Assembly (NCBI RefSeq): GCF_000316625.1
Contig: NC_019676.1
Coordinates: 3,490,501 to 3,554,500 of the forward strand
Direction of reading: 5' to 3'
DNA from: Nostoc sp. PCC 7107
GTDB lineage: Bacteria; Cyanobacteriota; Cyanobacteriia; Cyanobacteriales; Nostocaceae
Length of the DNA: 64,000 nt
The notes under the pieces were generated by a model. It saw only the letters and a program-made list of their open reading frames with translations. It had not been told where the DNA came from and ran no database searches. This document shows, in pieces, positions 35,871 through 47,003 of the stretch. The translations under genes were made by a program, and so were the position numbers. Positions within the stretch are counted from its first letter, which is position 1. Each line of letters opens with the position of its first letter.

Positions 35871-38800
35871 TCATAATAAAGGTAGCTGAATGATAAACTC
35901 AGTACCTTCGCCTAGCCGAGATTCTACCTCAATCAATCCTCCATGTTTTTTTACGACAATTTGTCTAGCGATAGCTAACCCTAAACCTGTTCCCTTACCC
36001 ACCCCTTTGGTAGTAAACAAATGGTCAAAAATCTTTTGTTTGACTCCTTCGCTCATTCCTTTAGCATTATCAGCAATTGAGACTTTGACATATTTATCTA
36101 CAGTTGATGTTGTAATAGCTATCTGGTTAGGACTGTCTTGAATTTCTGCAAAGCTTTTGCCTATATTCGATTCCTCTAAAGCATCAATAGCATTGGCAAG
36201 AATATTCATAAATACTTGATTTAATTGTCCGGGAAAACAATAAATTTGTGGCAAATCACCATAATTATTAGTTACGTCAATAGCCGGACGCTGTTCATTA
36301 GCTTTCAGGCGATGTTTAAGAATAAGAATTGTGCTATCAATCCCCTCATGCAGATTGAATTTAACTTTGTAATCTTGATCAGCACGAGAGAAAGTACGGA
36401 GACTGGTACTAATATTTTTTAATCGGTCACACGCTAACACCATTGCGTTGATCATTTTGGGTAAATCTTCTAAGAGATAATCCAAGTCAATTTCTTCAGC
36501 ATGGTGTTGAATTTTATCACTTGGATTATCTATAATTTCTTGATATAGTTTTAAGTGTTCAGTTATCTCAGCAAAATTGGGTTTAGCTTGTTGGAGAGTT
36601 GCCGCAATAAAACCCAACGGATTATTCATTTCATGAGCTATCCCGGCTACTAAGTTACCCAACGCAGACATTTTTTCGCTTTGGATAATTTGTAATTGTG
36701 CCTGTTGTAAATCTTGTAATGCTTGTTGAGATTTTTGATAAAGTGTGGCATTTTCTAATGCTATTGCGGCTTGAGAAGACAGTAAATTTATTACTTGCAA
36801 TCTTTCGTTAGTGAATACTCCACTTGTAAGCTTATTTTCTAAATATAAAATCCCAATTAAATTGTTTTGGTTAATAATTGGTGTGCATAATATACTTTTT
36901 GGTTGATGCTCTAGCATATATTCCCCAATCACCCCAGGAATATCTGTTTGGCAATCATTTATCACAATAGTTTCTTGGGTATTCTTGACATAATTAATAA
37001 TTCTTCTGGGCACAGCTTGACAAATATTTATGGCTTGCGGTTCAAGGATAGTTTGTATTTGATTTAGGGAATGGACATGATGATTAATAAAGGTAATTGC
37101 GCGGACTTGCAAAGTATCTGATAGGGGAAGTATTAATGCCGATTTTTTAGCACCTGAGTTTTCTAGGATAATTTGGGTGAGACTGGCAACAAGTTCATTT
37201 AATTCAATACTGCTAGAAATAGTTTGAGCAGCCTTGAGGACAGAATTCAAATCTAGCGCATCAGAAATTTTAGTGCTACCTGTAGTGGAAGTGTGAATGG
37301 ATGAAGAAGTCCCGCAAACAGAAATTGTTTCTAATGGTTTTAAGGTAAGCTTATGCTGTTGTAGGATGGGTTGTAGTAGTTGGGGATAATGTTGTTCTAA
37401 ATTGTCAATTTTGGCTTTTGCGCCCCAACGCGCATAACAATAATATGCCTCTTGCATATAAAATTCAGCAAATTTTTCTTTGCCCCAATCAAGGTAGAAT
37501 TTAGCAGCTAGTTCGTTAGCTAAAGCTTCTTCTTGAATGTATTCGTTGGTTTTAGCTCCAGAAAGAGCAGAATCATATAGCTCCATTGCGGCAATTTTAT
37601 CGCCCAAAACTCGATGTATTTCGGCTTCAACTAAATAACATTTATGAGCGTAATTCATGGGTGCATTCTCTGCCCAATTTTGGAGATTCTGATGATTCTC
37701 TTTAACTTGTTTAATTATGACTTCTTGCTCTGGCAAAGAGTAATTTTGATACAAGGATAAATAAATTAAAGATTCATAGAAATAAAATGTTGGAACTATG
37801 GCTAATCCAGTGATACTTGCTAAATATTCCTTAACAACTATGGCATTATCTAATGCTTGAGTATAGTTATGGAAAAGATAACACAAAATCATTTTACAAA
37901 AATGTACCTGACAAATCATGCTGATTTGATTGGCAGCTTGATGTAGGGGTAACATTTTTACTTCATCATAAATTTCCCCGATTAAATCACAAGGGTTCTC
38001 ATCTGTGCCTAATAAATTCAAAACAGATTGATAATATATACTATTAAAATTTAAATAAGTGGTCTGCTTAAACTGATACATGATTGTGCCATAATTTCCC
38101 ATAGCCTCAGCTAATTCTTTTAACTCATAACCACTTAAATAAGCATATCTGCCAAACACATAGGCAGACATAGCTGCATATTCAATGTCACCTGTTTCTA
38201 ACCCAATAGTGTAAGCTTCCAATAATGGATTTAAAGTGTTTCTTACAGATACTTTCCAATGTCGAATAAAACAATTAACTGCAAATAATGTTTTAGGCTT
38301 TAATTTAGAAGAATTTAGGTGTTCTAGTAACTGTAAGGCCATTTCCCCAAACTCATAACCAGCATCAATTTGTTTTAAGACACCACAAAGAATTAATCCA
38401 TAACTAGCATAGGCATAGGTAGATTCTGGTGCATTACCATAAAGGAGTGATAACTGAACTTGTTTTAGAACAATCACCCTAAATAATGATGGAGATGCTT
38501 GATAAGCAGTTGACATAATACTCGATAAAATTTGCATGGCTGCTAAAATATTTGCGTCTATCATTGCTGGCAAATCGAGCAGATCCATCACAGCTTTATC
38601 TTGTAAAAGAAGTTGTGTTTGTTCTAGTTCATCATCGATATCTTTTTGGCTAACTGTTTGGGGAAGTTCTACTCCGATAGATTGAAGAACAACTAAAGCA
38701 ATTTGCAAAGCATTTTGATGTTGCGCCTGTGCCATATAGGCTTGAATTTTGGCATGATGAATGGGTATTTGTGCAAGTATAGTTTTTGCTTGTTGTAAAA

Positions 38801-41267
38801 CAACTGTGGCATAACTTTCCATTTGAGCAAAATCACTACACAGACAAAGTGCTTCGGTAGCAGATTGATATAGTGCTAGGGTGAGTTCGTAATCGCTTTG
38901 CCAACTAGACTCTGATAATAGATTTAGCCCTGTGATAAAATATTCGCTGGCTGATATGTAAGCAGTGGAATTTTTAGCTTTCGTACCTGCTTTTAAATTT
39001 AATCTAGCAAGTTGTTGATTTTCATTGGTGTGGGTAATTAGTACTGCTCCAATATTTAATTGATTGACAACATCAAAAATTTTTTCTTCTATTTCTGCTT
39101 CAGATGTATTTTGCAGTAATAATCGCCCTATTTTCAGATGAGTTAATTGTTTTTGATCATCAGGAATCAAAGAATAGGCAGCTTGCTGAACGCGATCGTG
39201 CAGAAATTTATAAGTAGATAATTGCTGATGATTAATCGTTAAAGTATGATTTACTTCGCTATCTTGATAAAATTTATAAACCTCACTTTGAGGTAGAACT
39301 AATCCTTCTTGTAAGGCACTCCACAGTGAGACTGCGGTTTCCATTTCTGTTTGTTGTGAGATAATTGCTAATGTTGCTAAGTCAAATTGGTTCCCAATAC
39401 AAGCGGCGAGTTGCATAAGTACTTGTGTTTCAGGAGAAAGTTTCTGTAACTGCATTGCCAGAAATTCCACCACATCATCTGTTAATGCTATTTCTCGTAC
39501 CTGGGTAATGTTACACTGCCAATAACCAGCTTGGAGATTGAAGGTAATTAACTTCTCCTGATGTAACACTTTGAGAAACTGAGTAGCAAAAAAGGGATTA
39601 CCTTGAGTTTTTTGATACACCAATTCTGTTAAAGGTTGTGCCAATGCGATCGCACAAGCAAGCGTATCTGCAATTAGCTGGTTTAAACTTAGTTGAGATA
39701 ATGGCTTTAATGTGATAGTGTTGACTACTGCTCCGGCTTTGCTCACTTCCTCCAATGACAGCATCAGCGGATGGGCTGGAGAAACTTCATTATCTCGGTA
39801 AGCACCAATCAGCAGCAAATAGCTTTTCTGCGATTCTTCCATCAGCAATTGCATCAACTTTAATGATGTCGAATCTGCCCACTGCAAATCATCCAAAAAT
39901 ATCACTAATGGATGTTCTTGTGTTGCGAAAACTTGCAAGAATTTCGGAAACAATAAATTAAACCGATTTTTTGCTGCTGTTCCTGATAATTCCGGTACAG
40001 GAGGTTGCTTACCAATGAGATATTCTAGTTCGGGAATTACTTCGATAATAATCTGAGCATTTTCTCTTAATACTTTGATAATCTTTGCTTTCCATACTTG
40101 CAATTGCTCATCAGATTCACACAGTAATTGTCTAATCAAATCTCGGAAGGCTTGTACAAAAGCAAAGAAAGGAATATTACGGTTAAATTGATCAAATTTA
40201 CCTTTGATGAAATAGCCACGTTGTCGAACAATTGGTTTATGAACTTCGTTGACAATCGCAGTTTTACCAATGCCAGAAAAGCCTGCTACCAAGATGATTT
40301 CAGTTGCGCCAAGGCTGACTCTTTCAAATGCTTGTATGAGAATTTCTACTTCTGTGTCTCGTCCATATAATTTATCAGGAATAATAAATCTATCGCATAC
40401 ATCTCTTTGTGCGATGGTGAAACTTGTAATTGTTCCTGTTTCCTTTAATTGACGCAAACAATTGCTTAAATCATACTTCAGTCCCAATGCACTTTGATAG
40501 CGATCTTCGGCATTTTTCGCCATCAGTTTGCTAACAATTTCTGCAATTACCGATGGAATTCCTGGATTAATTTCATGAACTAAAGGTGCAATTTTAGCAA
40601 TATGACAATGTACGAGTTCCATTGGCTCGTTTGATTGAAAAGGTAATTGTCCTGTGAGTAATTCATAAAAAGTGACACCTAAAGAATAAAAATCTGTGCG
40701 GTAGTCCAGCCCTCGATTCATTCTGCCAGTTTCTTCGGGAGAAATATAAGCTAAGGTTCCTTCTAGAACATTGGGATTGACTAAATTTTGGGTTTCTCGT
40801 GGGAGCAAAGATGCAATACTAAAGTCAATTAATTTAACTTGTTTTGTTTGGGGATTGATTAAAATATTGGCGGGTTTAATATCTTTATGAATAATCTGAT
40901 CGCGGTACAGTATCTCTAAGGCATTGCATAAAGCGATCGCTATTTCTAAAAATTCTTCTAGACACCCGAAATTATTATTGACCAAATAATCATGCAGAGA
41001 AACTCCCCCAAAGTCTTCCATGACTAACGCATAGCCATTTTTGTAGGGTTCGAGGCTATAGGTTTGAATGATTTCGGGATGGTTAAGATTTTTGGTAACA
41101 GTGTATTGATTGCGAAATTGGACTAATTCGCTAAAACTAGGATAAGGATTTTTAAGTAGCTTGATAACTACAGATAATGAGTCAATTTCTCTAATAGCTC
41201 GATAAACTATGGTTCTCGATCCATTATAAAGTTCCTCAATTAGTTTATATCCGGGAATACTAAACAT
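35871..41267 (-). CDS. Giant Ser/Thr kinase - ATPase - GAF - histidine kinase
   Basis: 1798 residues. Order: Ser/Thr kinase (1-270; catalytic loop IIHKDIKPANI, DFG replaced by DFS, activation segment GTLAYISPEETGRMN); AAA-type predicted ATPase (about 295-560; P-loop AGFSGIGKT near 330, LVIFLDDLQWAD); a long helical TPR-like stretch (about 700-1310); GAF (about 1360-1520); histidine kinase with intact H-box (VAGIAHEMNNPL) and ATP motifs (NAIDAL, DNAKGM, GTGLGLAIARQI). This is the multi-kinase architecture common in Nostoc-type cyanobacteria (HstK group). Cytoplasmic; input and output unknown, and no response regulator gene adjoins. ATG at 41267. Confidence 0.9.
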   Translation of the reverse strand: MFSIPGYKLIEELYNGSRTIVYRAIREIDSLSVVIKLLKNPYPSFSELVQFRNQYTVTKNLNHPEIIQTYSLEPYKNGYALVMEDFGGVSLHDYLVNNNFGCLEEFLEIAIALCNALEILYRDQIIHKDIKPANILINPQTKQVKLIDFSIASLLPRETQNLVNPNVLEGTLAYISPEETGRMNRGLDYRTDFYSLGVTFYELLTGQLPFQSNEPMELVHCHIAKIAPLVHEINPGIPSVIAEIVSKLMAKNAEDRYQSALGLKYDLSNCLRQLKETGTITSFTIAQRDVCDRFIIPDKLYGRDTEVEILIQAFERVSLGATEIILVAGFSGIGKTAIVNEVHKPIVRQRGYFIKGKFDQFNRNIPFFAFVQAFRDLIRQLLCESDEQLQVWKAKIIKVLRENAQIIIEVIPELEYLIGKQPPVPELSGTAAKNRFNLLFPKFLQVFATQEHPLVIFLDDLQWADSTSLKLMQLLMEESQKSYLLLIGAYRDNEVSPAHPLMLSLEEVSKAGAVVNTITLKPLSQLSLNQLIADTLACAIALAQPLTELVYQKTQGNPFFATQFLKVLHQEKLITFNLQAGYWQCNITQVREIALTDDVVEFLAMQLQKLSPETQVLMQLAACIGNQFDLATLAIISQQTEMETAVSLWSALQEGLVLPQSEVYKFYQDSEVNHTLTINHQQLSTYKFLHDRVQQAAYSLIPDDQKQLTHLKIGRLLLQNTSEAEIEEKIFDVVNQLNIGAVLITHTNENQQLARLNLKAGTKAKNSTAYISASEYFITGLNLLSESSWQSDYELTLALYQSATEALCLCSDFAQMESYATVVLQQAKTILAQIPIHHAKIQAYMAQAQHQNALQIALVVLQSIGVELPQTVSQKDIDDELEQTQLLLQDKAVMDLLDLPAMIDANILAAMQILSSIMSTAYQASPSLFRVIVLKQVQLSLLYGNAPESTYAYASYGLILCGVLKQIDAGYEFGEMALQLLEHLNSSKLKPKTLFAVNCFIRHWKVSVRNTLNPLLEAYTIGLETGDIEYAAMSAYVFGRYAYLSGYELKELAEAMGNYGTIMYQFKQTTYLNFNSIYYQSVLNLLGTDENPCDLIGEIYDEVKMLPLHQAANQISMICQVHFCKMILCYLFHNYTQALDNAIVVKEYLASITGLAIVPTFYFYESLIYLSLYQNYSLPEQEVIIKQVKENHQNLQNWAENAPMNYAHKCYLVEAEIHRVLGDKIAAMELYDSALSGAKTNEYIQEEALANELAAKFYLDWGKEKFAEFYMQEAYYCYARWGAKAKIDNLEQHYPQLLQPILQQHKLTLKPLETISVCGTSSSIHTSTTGSTKISDALDLNSVLKAAQTISSSIELNELVASLTQIILENSGAKKSALILPLSDTLQVRAITFINHHVHSLNQIQTILEPQAINICQAVPRRIINYVKNTQETIVINDCQTDIPGVIGEYMLEHQPKSILCTPIINQNNLIGILYLENKLTSGVFTNERLQVINLLSSQAAIALENATLYQKSQQALQDLQQAQLQIIQSEKMSALGNLVAGIAHEMNNPLGFIAATLQQAKPNFAEITEHLKLYQEIIDNPSDKIQHHAEEIDLDYLLEDLPKMINAMVLACDRLKNISTSLRTFSRADQDYKVKFNLHEGIDSTILILKHRLKANEQRPAIDVTNNYGDLPQIYCFPGQLNQVFMNILANAIDALEESNIGKSFAEIQDSPNQIAITTSTVDKYVKVSIADNAKGMSEGVKQKIFDHLFTTKGVGKGTGLGLAIARQIVVKKHGGLIEVESRLGEGTEFIIQLPLL

Positions 41268-41507
41268 AGTGCCAAACCTTGAAATATCAGATTTAGTATT
41301 CCCATCTGCTGCAAATATTTAACTATTAGAGAAACAATTGCTACAGTGATTGTGAAACTGTATTAGCTAATAATCAGACTAAAGCGGCAAGTATAATCAC
41401 ATATTTATTCATCGTGAAGTTGAGCATTTTGGGATTGGGGCGATCGCTACACCTGTCAGCCGTAGCCTAGATAAAAAATATCTGACTCAACAATTATTCA
41501 CCATTGA

Positions 41508-41804
41508 CTAATTCCAATCTTGTTCTTCTTTTTTGCCGCGACTTTTATAAATCCCCCCTAAGTCGTGGATTTGGCGCGTTTTAGCAAAAAGTTCAGCTTC
41601 GGTCAAACCCCACTGCTGCAAGACTTTATCTAGGTCTTTTTGGATGTCTCGCGCTCCCGGAAAGCCTTGATAACGGATGCGTAGCCGAGCTAATTCTGCC
41701 AAATTATAGTCTGTTGCCTCTTGAGCGAGTAGAATATCAATAAAGGGGCGATCGCGGTTGTAAAGGGGATGTTGTTGATCTTTACTGCCGTGTTGTTCTG
41801 CCAT
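41508..41804 (-). CDS. DUF3288-type protein
   Basis: 98 residues, soluble and helical, with KDQQHPLYNRDRPFIDILLA and the ARLRIRYQGFPGARDIQKDL segment matching the DUF3288 family of cyanobacteria. Function unknown. ATG at 41804, about 230 bp from the divergent clpC. The gene upstream on its strand is unrelated. Confidence 0.82.
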   Translation of the reverse strand: MAEQHGSKDQQHPLYNRDRPFIDILLAQEATDYNLAELARLRIRYQGFPGARDIQKDLDKVLQQWGLTEAELFAKTRQIHDLGGIYKSRGKKEEQDWN

Positions 41805-42033
41805 ATTTTATACCTTTAGTCCGATTCTTAATTCATTCTGAGTCTAGAGTAGAGATTCCTTCCATCGCAGGATAATTAAAGATGAGGGCAAACACACCTT
41901 ACCTCTTACGGCTCTCACCACTGCCAGTCAATAATAAATAAAGATACATTGTCTTTAAGAAAATACAAAAAGTTTTAACGAGGGTGAACCTCAAATCACC
42001 CAAGTCCAAGCAGCAAGGGAGCAAGAACCCGCT

Positions 42034-44475
42034 ATGTTTGAACACTTCACTTCCGAAGCCATTAAGGTCATCATGTTAGCTCAGGAGGAAGCACGTCGCC
42101 TGGGACACAACTTCGTAGGAACGGAACAAATTCTCCTGGGTTTAATTGGAGAGGGAACGGGAGTTGCTGCCAAAGTGCTGAGTGAGTTGGGCGTTACCCT
42201 CAAAGAAGCACGACGCGAAGTAGAAAAAATTATTGGTAGAGGTTCTGGGTTTGTACCGCCAGAAATTCCTTTTACTCCTAAAGTAAAAAACCTCTTTGAG
42301 CAATCGTTTAAAGAAGCTCATGGTCTAGGACATAACTACATCAACACGGAACACTTGCTTTTGGGTCTAACTGAGGCGGGTGAAGGTGTTGCGGCTAAAG
42401 TGTTGCAAAATCTGGGGGTTGACCTCAGACTAGTTCGGACTGCTGTTATGCGTCGTTTAGGCGAAGATGGCAATGTGACTGCGGGTGGTAATAGTCCACG
42501 GCGGAATCAACAAGCACTCACCCTAGAAGAGTTTGGCAGAAATCTTAGCAAACTAGCACAAGAAGGCAAACTAGACCCGGTAGTTGGTCGAGAAAAAGAA
42601 ATTGAGCGTGCTATTCAAATTCTCGGTCGTCGCACGAAAAATAATCCTGTGTTGATTGGTGAACCAGGAGTTGGTAAAACTGCGATCGCCGAAGGTTTAG
42701 CACAACGGATTGTGAACCAAGATGTTCCTGAACTCTTGTTGAATAAACAAGTTATCAGCCTAGATATGGGCTTAGTAGTAGCAGGAACTCGCTTTCGTGG
42801 CGACTTTGAAGAACGCCTGAAAAAAATCATGGACGAAATCCGTTCCGTCGGTAACATCGTCCTGGTAATTGATGAAATTCATACCCTTGTGGGTGCTGGT
42901 GGTACAGAAGGCGGTTTAGATGCAGCCAACATCCTCAAACCAGCTTTAGCACGAGGTGAACTCCAGTGTCTTGGTGCCACCACCCTGGATGAATACCGCA
43001 AGCATATCGAACGCGATGCGGCTTTAGAAAGACGTTTCCAACCTATTTTGGTGGGTGAACCTTCCGTTGAAGAAACCATCCAAATTCTTTACGGCTTGCG
43101 TGGTGCTTACGAACAGCATCACAAAGTAGAAATTACTGATGCGGCTGTGTTAGCAGCAGCCCAGTTGTCAGATCGTTATATTAGCGATCGCTTCTTGCCA
43201 GATAAAGCCATAGACTTAATTGACGAAGCTGGTTCTCGTGTCCGGTTGCGGAACTCGCAAATTTCCGCCAACAAGGAACTCAAGCGTCAACTGGTAAGTG
43301 TGACCAAGGCTAAACATGAAGCCGTTAGACTCCAAGACTTTGACAAAGCAGGTGAACTCCGCGACCAAGAATTAGAAATTGAAGCTCAGTTACATACAGA
43401 GCAAACTATTTCTATTCCCACTGTTGGCGAAGAAGACATTGCTCAAATTGTCGCCTCTTGGACTGGTGTCCCCGTCAACAAACTCACAGAATCTGAGTCT
43501 GAGTTGTTGTTACACCTGGAAGACACCCTGCATCAACGACTAATTGGTCAAGAACAAGCCGTTACCTCTGTCTCTCGCGCTATCCGCCGTGCCAGAGTTG
43601 GGTTAAAGAATCCCAACCGTCCTATTGCCAGCTTTATCTTCTCCGGCCCCACAGGAGTTGGTAAAACCGAATTGGCTAAAGCCTTAGCAGCTTATTTCTT
43701 CGGTGCAGAAGAAGCAATGATTCGCTTGGATATGTCGGAATTTATGGAAAGCCATACCGTATCTAAGCTGATTGGTTCTCCTCCTGGTTACGTCGGCTAC
43801 GATGAAGGCGGTCAACTGACTGAAGCTGTGCGACGCAAACCATACACAGTGTTGCTGTTCGACGAAATCGAAAAAGCACACCCTGATGTTTTCAACATGT
43901 TGTTGCAAATCTTGGATGACGGTCAACTTACCGATGCAAAAGGTCGGCGGGTAGACTTCAAGAATACTTTGATCATCCTGACTTCTAACATCGGTTCTAA
44001 AGTGATTGAAAAAGGTGGCGGTGGTTTAGGTTTTGAATTTGATAATCAAGCCGAGGCTAGTTATCATCGCATTCGCAACTTAGTGAATGAGGAACTGAAA
44101 ACTTACTTCCGTCCAGAATTCCTTAACCGATTGGATGAGATTATTGTCTTCACTCAATTGTCTAAAGATGAAGTCAAGGAAATTGCTGAGATTATGCTCC
44201 GTGATGTTGCTAACCGCTTGACGGAAAAAGGTATCACCTTGGAAGTTACGGAAGCGTTTAAAGAACTTGTCGTCAATGAAGGTTATAACCCTAGCTATGG
44301 TGCTAGACCTTTACGCAGGGCAATTATGCGCCTGTTAGAAGATTCTTTAGCGGAAGCACTACTGTCTGGCGAAATCAGCAATGGTGATGCTGCTATTGCC
44401 GATGTAGATGATGATGGTCAAGTTAAAATCCGCAAGTCAGATACGCGTGAATTACTCTTGGCAAATGCTCGCTAA
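42034..44475 (+). CDS. clpC: ATP-dependent Clp protease ATP-binding subunit ClpC
   Basis: 813 residues, HSP100 unfoldase that feeds proteins to ClpP/ClpR. N-terminal double Clp-N repeat ([20 protein letters not shown], then a second with [20 protein letters not shown]); first AAA+ ([32 protein letters not shown]); UVR-type middle domain ([19 protein letters not shown]); second AAA+ ([20 protein letters not shown]); and a Gly-rich LGFEFD loop for ClpP contact. Essential in cyanobacteria. ATG at 42034; a clear terminator follows at 44504-44538. Confidence 0.97.
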   Translation: MFEHFTSEAIKVIMLAQEEARRLGHNFVGTEQILLGLIGEGTGVAAKVLSELGVTLKEARREVEKIIGRGSGFVPPEIPFTPKVKNLFEQSFKEAHGLGHNYINTEHLLLGLTEAGEGVAAKVLQNLGVDLRLVRTAVMRRLGEDGNVTAGGNSPRRNQQALTLEEFGRNLSKLAQEGKLDPVVGREKEIERAIQILGRRTKNNPVLIGEPGVGKTAIAEGLAQRIVNQDVPELLLNKQVISLDMGLVVAGTRFRGDFEERLKKIMDEIRSVGNIVLVIDEIHTLVGAGGTEGGLDAANILKPALARGELQCLGATTLDEYRKHIERDAALERRFQPILVGEPSVEETIQILYGLRGAYEQHHKVEITDAAVLAAAQLSDRYISDRFLPDKAIDLIDEAGSRVRLRNSQISANKELKRQLVSVTKAKHEAVRLQDFDKAGELRDQELEIEAQLHTEQTISIPTVGEEDIAQIVASWTGVPVNKLTESESELLLHLEDTLHQRLIGQEQAVTSVSRAIRRARVGLKNPNRPIASFIFSGPTGVGKTELAKALAAYFFGAEEAMIRLDMSEFMESHTVSKLIGSPPGYVGYDEGGQLTEAVRRKPYTVLLFDEIEKAHPDVFNMLLQILDDGQLTDAKGRRVDFKNTLIILTSNIGSKVIEKGGGGLGFEFDNQAEASYHRIRNLVNEELKTYFRPEFLNRLDEIIVFTQLSKDEVKEIAEIMLRDVANRLTEKGITLEVTEAFKELVVNEGYNPSYGARPLRRAIMRLLEDSLAEALLSGEISNGDAAIADVDDDGQVKIRKSDTRELLLANAR

Positions 44476-44503
44476 TTTTCACAATCTCACAGTTTGAAAA
44501 TTA

Positions 44504-44538
44504 AAAATCCCTTGGTTAATCAACCAGGGGATTTTTAT
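44504..44538 (+). terminator. Rho-independent terminator after clpC
   Basis: AATCCC-TTGGTT and AACCA-GGGGATT arms with AATC in the loop, preceded by AAAA and followed by TTTTTATT. It lies 29 bp beyond the clpC stop. The A-run suggests it could also end leftward transcripts. Confidence 0.93.
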
Positions 44539-44691
44539 TAATTTCTACTGACTAAGTATAGCGGTAGTCAGATATGTTAGGACAAATTGAAAGCTTGAAT
44601 GCCAGGAATAATAAGACTTTTCCTCCTGCCTTCTGCTATAAAAGATAACGAGGCATCTTTAAATTCGTAATTCTTCAGGGCTAGTTACAAA

Positions 44692-46737
44692 TTATTTCCC
44701 ATTGCCATTGCCATTGCCATTACCGTTACTAGCAAGTACTTGTTCAGCCAGTTTTTCTGGTACTTCTTGGAGATGGTCATAATCCCAGTGGAAGGAACCA
44801 ACACCTAAAGTGAGCGATCGCAACTCGACAATAAAGTTCTGCATCTCTGCTTGGGGCAAGTATGCAGAAATATTATCCCACCCTTGCCAATCTTGTCTGC
44901 CTTCGTAACCGAGAATTTGTCCCCGTCTCCCACTCAGCAGTTGCAGCACTTTTGCGGTAAATTCGCTGGGTGTGGTGACTTGCACCCGCAAAACTGGTTC
45001 TAATAAGGTGGGTTGCGCTTGGGGTATCCCTGTTTGCATTGCTAAACGTGCAGCTTGTTTAAAGGCTTGTTCGGAACTATCAACGTTGTGATAAGAACCG
45101 TTGGTGAGTGTCACAGCCACATCCACAACCGGGAAGCCTAAAGGCCCATGTGCCAAAAATTCCCGCACACCTATTTCTACCCCAGGAATATACTGTCTGG
45201 GAACTACACCACCGACAATGGTTTCTTTAAAATTGAAGCCTTCACCGCGCGGTAAGGGTTTGATATCGAGAAAAACATCACCAAATTGTCCATGTCCGCC
45301 GCTTTGGTGTTTGTAGCGTCCATGTACTGAGGTAACGGGTTTGCGAATTGTTTCTTTATAAGGTACTTGCGGTAGATGGGTAGCCATCGGCAAGTTATAT
45401 TTGCGGCGGAGTCTGTCTAAGGCGACTCGCAAATGAATTTCACCTTGTCCCCAGAGGATAACTTCATGGGTGTCACCATGTTGTTCCCAAGCCAAAGAGG
45501 GGTCTTCTTCTAATAGTTTAGCGATCGCACTGCTAAGTTTGACTTCATCATTGCGCTTTTCGGGGGTAATCGCCAAAGCATAAACAGGTTCCAACTTTTC
45601 GGCTTGCGAGAATTCCTTAACTGGCTGTGTAGAAAGTGTATCCCCTGTTTTAATATTTTCCATCCGGCTTAAGGCCACAATTTCCCCAGCCACAGCTTCA
45701 TTTACAGATTGCTGTTGTTGTCCCATCAGGCGATAAAGTCCACCCGCCCGCACACCGTTGAGAACAATCCCATCTGTTAATTTACCTTGCCAAACCCGCA
45801 CTAAAGAAAGTTTGCCGCCTTGGGGAGTGTAGTAAGTTTTTAATACCTGTGCTAAAGGTGCTTTGCTATTGATATTTTTTAAACGCTGTTCGGCTGTGGT
45901 TTCTGGTGCTGGTGCTTCTTTTAACAGTGCTTCTAATAAAGGTCTTACGCCATAATCTTGTTCTGCAACCCCAAAAAATACAGGAACTACCAAATCTGCC
46001 CCTAATTCCATTTTTAAATCTTTGAGAATTTCTTCTTGGGGTGGTTCAATATCTTCTAATAATTCTTCGAGTAGGTGGTCATCAAAATTTGCTAAAGCTT
46101 CGAGCATTTCGGCTCGTGCAATATGTTCTTCTGCTTTGAGATGTTCGGGGAAAGGTATTTGATCAGCCGGTGCGCCAGGATGATATTGATAAGCTTGTTC
46201 GCTAACCATATCAATAAAACCGGTCAACTCTTCCCCTTGCATAATGGGGTATTGGTGCGCGACTAAAGGACGACTAGAAACAGCTTTTAAGGCGTGTAAT
46301 GTTTCTAAAACATGGATATTTGCCCGATCCATTTTGTTCACAAAGACAATATGGGGAATTTCCCAATCGTCGAGGAACTTAAATAGAGGAGCAAGGGTAT
46401 GGACGCGATCGCGTATGGGTTCGCAAACTACAATTGCCGCATCAACTCCCATTAAAGCATTGTATGTTTCTTGGGCAAATTCGACGCTTCCGGGACAGTC
46501 TATAAAGGTAAAACGAATTCCGTTATAGTCGGTGCTGGCGGCGCTAACTTCTACACTCATTTGGCGATCGCGCGATTCTGTTGCACTATCTCCGACTGTG
46601 TTACCATCCTTAACGCTGCCTTTGCGAGAAATCGCACCAGTCACAAACAATAAACTTTCAAGTAAGGTAGTTTTTCCACTTAAATAAGGGCCGACAATTG
46701 CAACATTCCGCGAACCCGATGTTACTTTTTCGTTCAT
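44692..46737 (-). CDS. EF-G-like translational GTPase (EF-G2 class)
   Basis: 681 residues from the ATG at 46737, with GGGAGG 4 nt upstream; the frame to 46773 is not needed. P-loop GPYLSGKTTL differs from the GHVDHGKT of canonical EF-G but keeps GKT; DCPG, NKMDRA (G4) and domain II/IV signatures (GQFGDVFLDIKP, TLTNGSYHNVDSSEQAF) follow. It belongs to the second EF-G-like group, whose ribosome role is less defined than FusA. The tail ends in an (NG)n run (Asn-Gly repeats). It converges with clpC across a 216-bp gap. Confidence 0.9.
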   Translation of the reverse strand: MNEKVTSGSRNVAIVGPYLSGKTTLLESLLFVTGAISRKGSVKDGNTVGDSATESRDRQMSVEVSAASTDYNGIRFTFIDCPGSVEFAQETYNALMGVDAAIVVCEPIRDRVHTLAPLFKFLDDWEIPHIVFVNKMDRANIHVLETLHALKAVSSRPLVAHQYPIMQGEELTGFIDMVSEQAYQYHPGAPADQIPFPEHLKAEEHIARAEMLEALANFDDHLLEELLEDIEPPQEEILKDLKMELGADLVVPVFFGVAEQDYGVRPLLEALLKEAPAPETTAEQRLKNINSKAPLAQVLKTYYTPQGGKLSLVRVWQGKLTDGIVLNGVRAGGLYRLMGQQQQSVNEAVAGEIVALSRMENIKTGDTLSTQPVKEFSQAEKLEPVYALAITPEKRNDEVKLSSAIAKLLEEDPSLAWEQHGDTHEVILWGQGEIHLRVALDRLRRKYNLPMATHLPQVPYKETIRKPVTSVHGRYKHQSGGHGQFGDVFLDIKPLPRGEGFNFKETIVGGVVPRQYIPGVEIGVREFLAHGPLGFPVVDVAVTLTNGSYHNVDSSEQAFKQAARLAMQTGIPQAQPTLLEPVLRVQVTTPSEFTAKVLQLLSGRRGQILGYEGRQDWQGWDNISAYLPQAEMQNFIVELRSLTLGVGSFHWDYDHLQEVPEKLAEQVLASNGNGNGNGNGK

Positions 46738-47003
46738 ACAACCTCCCTTGCGGTAAGTTTTTCTTACCTGCACTACCTGTATTTTTCAGGGATAAGTATT
46801 GTTTCTCTAAACAGAGAATGATCCCTGCTTTAACTTGTTATTATCCTCCCTTTAATCAACTGCTAAAGAAATTGTAGTCAGTCGTAAGATTTAGCTTAAG
46901 AAATATTAAGCAATCAAAACTTTAATGGAAAATTTAAAATATTTGTTAAACCTTTTTGCACCACTAAACTATTAGCTTAATCTAACTTAAATTTTTGCAA
47001 AAA

